A DNA stretch of 64,000 nt from IOR16 sp963521065. Lineage in GTDB: Bacteria; Bacillota; Clostridia; Peptostreptococcales; Anaerovoracaceae. This document shows, one piece after another, positions 26,068 through 33,215 of the stretch. The stretch covers positions 1-64,000 of the forward strand of contig CAUQTI010000005.1 in assembly GCA_963521065.1 (NCBI GenBank), read 5' to 3'. Under the pieces are notes generated by a model. The model was not told where the DNA came from, did not search any database, and saw nothing but the letters and a program-made list of their open reading frames with translations. Made by a program: the position numbers and the translations under genes. Each line of letters begins with the position of its first letter. The stretch's first letter is position 1.

Positions 26068-27948
26068 ATGCTGACTTTGACAAGAGCAAAACCGACAAAA
26101 CGGTCTGCCCTGCGCAATGCGGAATATTACGATTTTCAAGATGTTTTAGACAAGCTGTACGCGGATAGCGAAAAAGGCTGTCAGTTTAAAAATCTGACTG
26201 AACTGATTTGTAGTCCTGAAAATATACTACTTGCTTTTCGGAATATCAAGAAAAACAGCGGAAGCAAAACCGCAGGAGTAGATAAAAAGACCATTACCCA
26301 TTTACAGCAATGGGAAAACGAACAGCTTATAGCCTATATTCAGAAAAGACTAAGCAATTACATTCCTCAACCAGTACGCCGTGTGGAAATCCCAAAAGGC
26401 AACGGAAAAACCAGACCGCTTGGCATTCCGACTATTATGGACAGGCTGATACAGCAAGGTATTCTGCAAGTCCTTGAACCCATTTGTGAAGCAAAATTCT
26501 TCAAGCGAAGCAACGGTTTTCGCCCAAACAGGAGTGCGGAACATGCGATCTCCCAATCTTACAAATTTATTCAGGGGCAAAATCTTCATTTCGTGGTAGA
26601 CATCGACATCAAAGGATTTTTCGATAATGTCAGTCACGGAAAACTGCTGAAACAGATGTGGTCGATTGGTATTCGGGATAAAAAGCTATTGTCTATTATT
26701 TCTGCAATGTTAAAAGCAGAGGTGGCGGGCATTGGCTTCCCCGAAAAGGGAACGCCGCAGGGAGGGATTATTTCTCCCCTGCTGTCAAACATCGTCCTGA
26801 ATGAATTGGATTGGTGGGTGGCAAGCCAATGGGAAACTCTGCCTACACGGGTAGCGTATAAATGCAGGGTGATGAAAAACGGCACTCTGGATAAAAGCAA
26901 TGTCTATGCGGAGCTTAGAAATACTGGGTTAAAGGAATGTTACATCGTAAGGTACGCCGATGATTTTAAAATCTTTTGTCGATACCGCAGTGACGCCCAA
27001 AAGATGTTCATGGCTGTAAAAGGCTGGCTACACGATAGATTGGGGCTTGAAATCAGCCCCGAAAAATCCAAGATAGTCAATCTAAAACGGCAGTATTCCG
27101 AATTCTTAGGGTTCAAAATGAAGGCGGTCAAGAAAGGCAAGAAGTCAAACGGTAAAACCAAATATGTTGTGAAATCCCATATTTCTGATAAGGCAAAAGA
27201 GAAAATCAAGCAAAGGGCTGTTTCTGCTGTAAATGAGTTGAAGAAAGTAGACGCAAAAGGAAATACCATTTTAAGATACAATGCATTGGTCATGGGCTGG
27301 CATAATTACTATCAATATGCAACACACGTCAGCCGTGATTTTAGTGAAATTGCTTTCTTGGTCAAATCGTCTGCAAAAGGCAAGCTCGAACAACAGATGA
27401 AGAAGAAAATCGCAAAACCTATTACCAGTCCGATTTACATTAAATATAGTAAAAGCAGAGAAATGAGGTTTGTTGGAGAAACGCCGATACTGCCAATCGC
27501 CTATGTGCGGCACAAAAATCCCATTGACAAAAAGCGTAGCATTAACAGCTATACTGTCGAAGGACGTGCTGAAATACACAAAAAGTTGGCAACTGTCAAT
27601 GTGGCTATTCTCCATTATCTTATGCGGAATCCTGTCCGTGACAGGAGCGTGGAATACAACGACAACAGGCTGTCTCTGTACTGTTCTCAGCAAGGAAAAT
27701 GTGCTGTCACAGGCAGATCCTTAGAAATCACCAGGATACATTGCCATCATAAAACGGCGACATATCTTGGCGGAGATGACAGCTATAGAAATCTAATCTT
27801 GATTGACGTTGATGTTCACATTCTCGTTCACGCCACGCAGGAGAATACTATCGGGAAATACCTTTCAACTCTGCAACTGGACGAAAAGCAACGGGAAAAG
27901 GTCAATAAATTGCGAGCTATTCTTTGTCTAAATGAAATATCCAAGTAA
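26068..27948 (+). CDS. ltrA: Group II intron reverse transcriptase/maturase with HNH endonuclease
   Basis: A 626-residue intron-encoded protein. The ATG at 26068 follows gaaagtgaggata; an upstream GTG at 26059 is possible. The RT domain spans about 50-340, with IDIKGFFDNV, GTPQGGIISPLLSNI and the catalytic YADD (residues about 295-298). The maturase (X) domain follows (about 400-500), and an HNH endonuclease lies at the C-terminus (about 544-600: CAVTGRSLEITRIHCHHK, then NLILI...HILVH). All parts look intact, so the intron may be splicing-competent and mobile. The gene symbol is used generically for the intron maturase. Confidence 0.95.
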   Translation: MLTLTRAKPTKRSALRNAEYYDFQDVLDKLYADSEKGCQFKNLTELICSPENILLAFRNIKKNSGSKTAGVDKKTITHLQQWENEQLIAYIQKRLSNYIPQPVRRVEIPKGNGKTRPLGIPTIMDRLIQQGILQVLEPICEAKFFKRSNGFRPNRSAEHAISQSYKFIQGQNLHFVVDIDIKGFFDNVSHGKLLKQMWSIGIRDKKLLSIISAMLKAEVAGIGFPEKGTPQGGIISPLLSNIVLNELDWWVASQWETLPTRVAYKCRVMKNGTLDKSNVYAELRNTGLKECYIVRYADDFKIFCRYRSDAQKMFMAVKGWLHDRLGLEISPEKSKIVNLKRQYSEFLGFKMKAVKKGKKSNGKTKYVVKSHISDKAKEKIKQRAVSAVNELKKVDAKGNTILRYNALVMGWHNYYQYATHVSRDFSEIAFLVKSSAKGKLEQQMKKKIAKPITSPIYIKYSKSREMRFVGETPILPIAYVRHKNPIDKKRSINSYTVEGRAEIHKKLATVNVAILHYLMRNPVRDRSVEYNDNRLSLYCSQQGKCAVTGRSLEITRIHCHHKTATYLGGDDSYRNLILIDVDVHILVHATQENTIGKYLSTLQLDEKQREKVNKLRAILCLNEISK

Positions 27949-28002
27949 CGGTTAAAGCTACTTGTAAATTGTGTAAATTACTTTAAAAACCTTAACGATG
28001 GA

Positions 28003-28036
28003 ACGCCGTATGAGGGGAAACTCTCACGTACGGTGT
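28003..28036 (+). ncRNA. Group II intron domain V
   Basis: The catalytic hairpin of the intron: ccgtatgagg-ggaaac-tctcacgtacgg, with the conserved GNRA-like loop and the CGU/ACG core pairing. Domain VI follows (28037-28080), its 3' end abutting the exon at 28086; the branch-point A is probably in attacc near 28072. Confidence 0.8.
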
Positions 28037-28085
28037 GGAGTGGGGGAAAATCCTGCGATTACTTCAAGGGATTACCTATCACTAT

Positions 28086-28165
28086 CCGCGCCCGCGATTC
28101 TGTTCGCCTGCCTCGTGTTTGCACTAACCTGTCCTCTGTACATCTGGACGATTTTAGGGATGTAG
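28086..28165 (+). CDS. VirB2-like / DUF3852 membrane protein, exon 2
   Basis: Continues the gene from 25332 after the intron, completing the codon split by it (g|cc). It encodes the second hydrophobic helix (PAILFACLVFALTCPLYIW) and the end ILGM, followed by a stop at 28163-28165. Joined product is 112 residues, close to the usual length for the family. Confidence 0.85.
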
Positions 28166-28174
28166 ATACAGCAA

Positions 28175-28207
28175 GAGCCGTTGCATCTAAGTAAGGTGCA
28201 ACGGCTC
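28175..28207 (+). terminator. Hairpin after the DUF3852 gene
   Basis: An 11-bp perfect stem, gagccgttgca / tgcaacggctc. The T tract is poor (aatttcg), so it may be a weak terminator or processing signal. Confidence 0.6.
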
Positions 28208-28334
28208 AATTTCGTGGCAAGTCAGATTTGATTGTGTAGGTGAACTTAGTCACCAACAGAGGGGTTTCTCATTTGGTTCGTTCAGAATATTCATGAAGTA
28301 AAATAGGCAATAATGCTTTGCTCCATTGATTTGA

Positions 28335-29057
28335 TCAGAACAATCTTTTCCCATCTGAAATATCAATATCGAGCTCTTTCGCCACACTGTTTTGCTTAAA
28401 TGGATTTATTTTTTCCACTACACCGTCACGTTTGAAAAGTGAGCCTGTATTCTTGAACCAAAAGGTTACATCTGCTTTTACGCATTGTTCACGGATATTA
28501 AGTACCCAATCATAATCGCACATACGGGCTTCTCGTCCTGTTTCGCCGCCAACAGTAACATGGTCTACTCCATGAAGATAGGGTGTTAAATCAATCGCTT
28601 CTAAAAGTGGGGAGCAAGCAATAAAACGCCGCTTTATCGGATAGGATAAAAAGAGTGGGAGTCTGTAATCGGCTAATTCTTGATTTTCGACAGTACAGCC
28701 AATATTCACATTGTCATAGCCCGACCCCCAATCAGACGGAAGCGATTGGGGGAAGCGGTCAATTCGCTTTGTCAAAATTAAAAAATCAATATCTGTTCTT
28801 TCCTTGATGATTGCCCAAACTTCTTTACGCCACTCATCCGCTTCGGGTAGGAAAAAGTCAGTCGCAAAGCAGGTTGCAAGAATTTTGTTTCCTTTGATAT
28901 TGTATTCGCCCTTTGCATTTTTCCTTGTGGGCCAATCAAATTTATCTGTTTTTTGTATGGTGCTTTGACCGTAGCGTTTTGCATACGGCCCATAAAAATA
29001 GCAATTTGTACAGCCATCACTTATTTTATAACAGCCTGTCCATGGTTCCCAGTTCAT
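28335..29057 (-). CDS. DUF5131 / phage Gp37-Gp68 family Fe-S protein
   Basis: A 240-residue protein starting NWEPWTGCYKISDGCTNCY. The C-x6-C-x2-C cluster near residues 9, 16 and 19 is the hallmark of the family, which is related to radical SAM enzymes (three cysteines for a 4Fe-4S cluster). Motifs ILTKR and GGETG fit the barrel. The substrate is unknown. It is the last of a leftward block of four genes that looks like cargo inserted between conjugation genes. RBS agaggaggaacact. Confidence 0.88.
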   Translation of the reverse strand: MNWEPWTGCYKISDGCTNCYFYGPYAKRYGQSTIQKTDKFDWPTRKNAKGEYNIKGNKILATCFATDFFLPEADEWRKEVWAIIKERTDIDFLILTKRIDRFPQSLPSDWGSGYDNVNIGCTVENQELADYRLPLFLSYPIKRRFIACSPLLEAIDLTPYLHGVDHVTVGGETGREARMCDYDWVLNIREQCVKADVTFWFKNTGSLFKRDGVVEKINPFKQNSVAKELDIDISDGKRLF

Positions 29058-29112
29058 AGTGTTCCTCCTCTTGGATGAGTGAAGCCGATGATAGAAGAAA
29101 TGCAGCCGCTTG

Positions 29113-29319
29113 TCAAACGCAGCGTTTAAACGTCACCGTCTGTGCCTTCATGAAGATCTTACCCACCTCATAGCCGTAGGAGGGCAGTTCCTTCTTGAAG
29201 TTTAAAAAGGCATGGTCAATGGGAAAGCCCAGAATCTGTTCAATCTCGGCATAGGTCAGCGTGAAGCTGTTTTCCGTGCGTTGACCTATCGCCTTCCAGA
29301 GCGGCTCATATTTACTCAT
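29113..29319 (-). CDS. Small hypothetical protein
   Basis: A 68-residue protein. The ATG at 29319 follows ggagagggaga; the longer frame upstream overlaps the VOC gene and lacks a site. The sequence (FTLTYAEIEQILGFPIDHAFL) resembles small proteins found in many bacteria under a DUF name I cannot fix with certainty; it looks like a small helical, possibly DNA-binding, domain. Sits in the leftward cargo block. Confidence 0.65.
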   Translation of the reverse strand: MSKYEPLWKAIGQRTENSFTLTYAEIEQILGFPIDHAFLNFKKELPSYGYEVGKIFMKAQTVTFKRCV

Positions 29320-29384
29320 TCTCCCTCTCCTCCGATCTTGTTTGGAATAATATAGCGGCTTTGCTTCACCAAAGCCGCCGTGTA

Positions 29385-29855
29385 TCACATACCAAAGCAC
29401 AACGCATATTGCTTCACGACTTTAAGGGGAAACATAGTGTGCTTGGCCACTTCCTCAGCCGACATGCCCTGACTAAAAAAGCGTTTGATAACCGTATTCA
29501 TATCCTCTGCAATCTCTACGATATGCTTATCGGGGTCATATACCCGAACGTCGCGCTGCCCCCACGGGTATTCCTTTATTTCATGCACCCATTGCAAGTT
29601 GGATATGCTTTTCATTTCGGCATACACTTTGTCTAAATCTTCTACTTCAAAATAAACTTGAAAGTTGTGTGATTGTTCTTTCACACTATCGACTGCTAAT
29701 CCAACGAGTTCAGCATAACCTTGTTGCAGAGAAAATCCCTCAAAGGTTACATGTACGCCAATATCCATTACAGCGTTTTGATGAAGCACATTTTCATAAA
29801 AATGCTTAGAAGCGAGGATATCCTTAACCGCTAAAAGACAACCTTGATATTTCAT
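29385..29855 (-). CDS. VOC-family (glyoxalase/bleomycin resistance fold) protein
   Basis: A 156-residue protein. Residues 1-118 form a VOC domain (KDILASKHFYENVLHQNAV at the start, VYDPDKHIVEIAE at the end, where the glutamate is the usual metal ligand). The last about 38 residues (IKRFFSQGMSAEEVAKHT) look like a short helical HTH-like extension. Four bases separate it from the AraC gene, so the two are an operon; substrate unknown, possibly an antibiotic or electrophile. Confidence 0.82.
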   Translation of the reverse strand: MKYQGCLLAVKDILASKHFYENVLHQNAVMDIGVHVTFEGFSLQQGYAELVGLAVDSVKEQSHNFQVYFEVEDLDKVYAEMKSISNLQWVHEIKEYPWGQRDVRVYDPDKHIVEIAEDMNTVIKRFFSQGMSAEEVAKHTMFPLKVVKQYALCFGM

Positions 29856-29858
29856 TTT

Positions 29859-30758
29859 TCATTCCTCCTTTGAGAAAATTGTATCGTATATCTCTGTTCC
29901 GTCATAGTAAAAATCCGACATTGTTTTCAGATACTTTTGAGGGGTAACACCACTGATAGCCTTGAAATCTTTATCAAAATGGGCTTGGTCGAAGTATCCG
30001 GCTTGTTGCGACAATGCCGCAAAGAAGCAAGGCGATGTTTGAATATGTTTTAACACGTAGTTAAAGCGGGTTATACGCGCATAGCTTTTAATATTCATTC
30101 CGATTTGTGTAAGAAACAAGCGGTTTAACTGTCGCTCGCTATAACCGGATTGTCGCGCGACCTCTTTCACTTGTACTTGTCCATAACTATCAGAAATCAC
30201 TGTAGTAGCTAATAACAAAGCGTCGGAAATAATGTGCTTTTCCATACGCCTGTATAAAACCTTCTCACAAATATTTGCCAAATCTGTTGCGGTTTTAGAC
30301 ATTACAAAGGCTTGATACAGCAAATGAAATAGCTCGTTGTCAATGTCCTCAAGAGAAAGGCGTTTGTCTGCAAACTCCGCTTGGCTTTGGCGTGTGATTT
30401 GATACAAACCATAGGGTGAAAGCTGGATAAGCATCAGGACATGATAACTATTTGGTTCCATTCCTAACAAAACAGGGGTTAGGGAGGCTCCCCATAGTTC
30501 AGCAATTACAGCGGTTCCATCAAAGGCAAGCGACAATGTTCCGCAAGCGTTAGGCATAAGCGTATAGTGTGCTGTAAACGTATCATTCGACGGAAATACT
30601 ATGTTGTAGTATTGAATATATTTTCTCAGCCCCACATGGGAGGGGAACATATTAAATTGCTTGTCGTTTTTAATAATCAAATCGTTCCCCCTTATTTTCA
30701 AAGTAAAGTTTTCATTATGTTTATCCGCCGAATCTAAATCAAGCAAATATAAATACAC
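29859..30758 (-). CDS. AraC-family transcriptional regulator
   Basis: A 299-residue protein. The C-terminal about 95 residues contain the double HTH of AraC regulators (VKEVARQSGYSERQLNRLF and AALSQQAGYFDQAHFDKDFK), followed by SGVTPQKYLK. The N-terminal about 190 residues would sense a ligand. It is first in the leftward cargo block and probably controls the VOC gene behind it. Confidence 0.9.
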   Translation of the reverse strand: MYLYLLDLDSADKHNENFTLKIRGNDLIIKNDKQFNMFPSHVGLRKYIQYYNIVFPSNDTFTAHYTLMPNACGTLSLAFDGTAVIAELWGASLTPVLLGMEPNSYHVLMLIQLSPYGLYQITRQSQAEFADKRLSLEDIDNELFHLLYQAFVMSKTATDLANICEKVLYRRMEKHIISDALLLATTVISDSYGQVQVKEVARQSGYSERQLNRLFLTQIGMNIKSYARITRFNYVLKHIQTSPCFFAALSQQAGYFDQAHFDKDFKAISGVTPQKYLKTMSDFYYDGTEIYDTIFSKEE

Positions 30759-30992
30759 CCCTTTGGGGCAATGTTTTCCTCACTGCCATTTCAAAAAAGT
30801 TTTACTCGGTAAATATATAAAATAAGTTTACCATAGCAAAATGGAAGTTTCAATCAATCAAATATAGACAATAGGGAGGAAAGTCGGTTCTATGAAAATT
30901 AAAATCCGTTCACCGTCTTTATGCAAGTATTGACTGGCAGATTCTTGGTATGTAAGCCTATGGAAATAAAATAAAAAGGAGGAAATTAAATT

Positions 30993-31538
30993 ATGGGATG
31001 CTGGGGAATAACGGCCTTCGAGTCTGACACCGGATTGGATACAGTGGATTTCATCAGAAGTAAACTGCCGGAGAATGGAGTACTGGAGCTTGAAAAAATC
31101 ATCGAAGAGATGAGACAGAAGGAATGGTGTGTACCCGAAGTCACGGATTTAGCATCTCACACCGGACCGATGGCATTGGCTGAAATGATTGTAAAATTCC
31201 AGGATGAGGATATCGGCGATATGGACTATGACGGGGAATGGGCGGCAAACCAAAACAAATTCAACAAGGTCAAATCCTTTGCCGCTACCGGGGAGTCCGT
31301 TCAATGGCTCCGGAATTATCTTGCTGACGCACTCGAATGTATCAAGGAGGAAGCGGAGCTGGCTGCCAATTCCGATAGAAAATGGGGTGGCTGGTTTGAG
31401 GAAGAAGACTGGAACGGCTGGCAGGAGCATATGTCCATGCTGATCAACCGTATGGATTCAATTCTTACGTCTCAGGAGGTTGAACTGATCCCGTCTAAGG
31501 AGCAGACGAGCGGTCCGGTTATGGGCGAGATAAGCTGA
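30993..31538 (+). CDS. DUF4259-domain protein
   Basis: A 181-residue protein with a strong site (aaaaggaggaaattaaatt). The N-terminus MGCWGITAFESDTGLD is the hallmark of DUF4259. Trp-rich and acidic; no membrane segment. The domain is common in bacterial accessory genomes and its function is unknown. It lies between the leftward cargo and the VirB6-like gene, so it could be the far end of the cargo or an element gene. Confidence 0.82.
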   Translation: MGCWGITAFESDTGLDTVDFIRSKLPENGVLELEKIIEEMRQKEWCVPEVTDLASHTGPMALAEMIVKFQDEDIGDMDYDGEWAANQNKFNKVKSFAATGESVQWLRNYLADALECIKEEAELAANSDRKWGGWFEEEDWNGWQEHMSMLINRMDSILTSQEVELIPSKEQTSGPVMGEIS

Positions 31539-31611
31539 TGAACGGTGGATGGCATTCGCTGTAGGCAATGCCAGACGAAACAGGCTCAAATTTTTATAAC
31601 TGATATAAGGG

Positions 31612-31652
31612 CAGGACAGCCACTATAAAAGGTAGTTGTCCTGTTCTTTTGA
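31612..31652 (+). terminator. Terminator before the VirB6-like gene
   Basis: Imperfect stem aggacagccact / ggtagttgtcct followed by gttctttt. A second T-rich stretch (31728-31737) follows after a short A/T region. Confidence 0.6.
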
Positions 31653-31752
31653 TTGGAGGAAAGATATGTTTTCCTCAAGGAACTAAATAAAAATCAGTAA
31701 AAAAGGTTTTCGTATTTTATGCGAGAGCTTTTTTTTATTGGAGGTGATGCCC

Positions 31753-32658
31753 ATGTTCATATGGGATTTTGTAGCTGATACCGTGCTGGGTCAGATTCTT
31801 GATTGGATTTACGGTCAAATTATCGGCTTTCTAGGAAATTTCTTTTCCGCAATGGGCGGCATGGGAGCAGACCTGTTCGAAATGAGCTGGGTTCAGTCCA
31901 TCGTCCTGTTTTTTGTTTATCTGGCTTGGGCGCTGTATGGAACCGGGCTGGTGGTGTCTGCTTTTGAGTGTGCCATCGAATACCAGTCCGGCCGGGGCAG
32001 CATCCGTGATGCCGCGCTGAATGCCATCAAGGGATTTATGGCAGTAGGGTTATTCTCCACCGTTCCTGTAGAACTTTACAAACTGTCCGTTTCACTGCAG
32101 AGTAGTCTGACGGCGGGAATCACTGGCTACGGAAGTGGCTTGGATACCCTTGCAGGTAATATCATCAACGAGCTATCCGCAGCCGGGAATTTAGAAAGCG
32201 CGGGTAGCTTGAACGTCTTTGGCGGGCTGGGAGTGATCACCAGTCCGATTATGATGCTGTTTATCCTGATTCTGATGGGCTACGCCGTAATTAAGGTGTT
32301 CTTTGCAAATCTCAAACGCGGCGGTATCCTGCTCATTCAAATCGCTGTGGGAAGCTTATATATGTTTTCCGTCCCCCGCGGCTACATGGACGGTTTCACC
32401 AGCTGGTGCAAGCAGATTATTGGGCTGTGTCTGACCGCCTTTTTACAAGCCACTATCCTCATAGCTGGACTGATGGTCGTGAAGGATCAGGCTTTGCTTG
32501 GGCTGGGGCTTATGCTGGCGGCGGGAGAAATCCCCCGAATCGCCGGAGCCTTCGGGCTGGATACTTCTACCCGTGCCAATTTTATGAGCGCCGTCTATGC
32601 CGGGCAGACTGCTATGAACATTACAAGAACAATTGTAAAGGCGGTGGCAGCAAAATGA
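31753..32658 (+). CDS. VirB6/TrbL-like polytopic conjugation protein
   Basis: A 301-residue protein; the ATG at 31753 follows attggaggtgatgccc (31747 is an alternative). Six or so hydrophobic helices (about 25-45, 50-75, 95-115, 160-190, 195-215, 225-260) and a Gly-rich middle give the VirB6/TrbL profile, the inner-membrane channel component of type IV secretion. It overlaps the next gene by four bases. Confidence 0.78.
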   Translation: MFIWDFVADTVLGQILDWIYGQIIGFLGNFFSAMGGMGADLFEMSWVQSIVLFFVYLAWALYGTGLVVSAFECAIEYQSGRGSIRDAALNAIKGFMAVGLFSTVPVELYKLSVSLQSSLTAGITGYGSGLDTLAGNIINELSAAGNLESAGSLNVFGGLGVITSPIMMLFILILMGYAVIKVFFANLKRGGILLIQIAVGSLYMFSVPRGYMDGFTSWCKQIIGLCLTAFLQATILIAGLMVVKDQALLGLGLMLAAGEIPRIAGAFGLDTSTRANFMSAVYAGQTAMNITRTIVKAVAAK

Positions 32659-33215
32659 AGCTGGTATATATCTGTTCCCCCTATGCAGGGGAAATTGAAA
32701 GAAATGTAAGGTTTGCGCAGGATGCCTGCCGCTATGCTATATCGCAGTGCAGTGCGCCGGTGGCTGTGCATCTGTTATACCCCCAACTGTTAAATGATGC
32801 TGTACCTGCAGAACGGGAAGCCGGTATTCAAATGGGGCTTCGGGTACTGGCGGCCTGCGAGGAATTATGGGTGTGCGGTTCCCGGATCAGCACTGGAATG
32901 GGCTGTGAGATTGCGGAAGCTGAGCGGTTGAGGATTCCGGTCAGACGGATATCCGCAGAACATATACAAGGAGGACATACCATGGAGAAATACGGAATAT
33001 GGGCGCGCAGGAGTGCCGCCTCGGTGTGCGGGGCTGCGGAAGCCTGGGTAAAACAGGACGGAGAACCTCTGACTTTTGATACCTATGAGGAAGCAGCCTC
33101 TGAAGCCAGGCGGCTGATAGAAAATACCCGCACACCCAATGTAGCCTACTTTGCAAAAGGAATGGACATCACGCTGGAGGAAGCGCCTTTCTCTGGCATG
33201 AAACTGCAGTATTGA
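32655..33215 (+). CDS. DUF4406-like nucleotide-binding protein fused in frame to a second domain
   Basis: A 186-residue protein. Residues 1-105 (LVYICSPYAGEIERNVRFAQDACR; then CEELWVCGSRISTGMGCEI) look like the DUF4406/nucleoside 2-deoxyribosyltransferase-like fold. Residues 110-186 are a different small domain that begins with Met110, and a perfect ribosome-binding site (acaaggaggacatacc) lies before that Met codon at 32982. So a separate 77-residue product from 32982 is likely, and the long form may be a fusion of two ancestral genes. It ends in GMKLQY, a variant of the shared tail. TTGA overlap with the methylase downstream. Confidence 0.7.
   Translation: MKLVYICSPYAGEIERNVRFAQDACRYAISQCSAPVAVHLLYPQLLNDAVPAEREAGIQMGLRVLAACEELWVCGSRISTGMGCEIAEAERLRIPVRRISAEHIQGGHTMEKYGIWARRSAASVCGAAEAWVKQDGEPLTFDTYEEAASEARRLIENTRTPNVAYFAKGMDITLEEAPFSGMKLQY

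Larger units (their letters stand above)
25333..28085 (+). mobile_element. Group II intron inserted in the DUF3852 gene
   Basis: It begins with GTGCGAC at 25333 (the conserved GUGYG start of group II introns) and ends in ...ctat at 28085 (the conserved 3' AY). It contains a structured 5' ribozyme portion of about 730 bases, an intron-encoded reverse transcriptase at 26068-27948, and a recognisable domain V near 28003-28036. Removing exactly this interval restores the host reading frame across EW|A-A-P-A-I. It is on the sense strand of the host gene, as required for splicing. Confidence 0.93.
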
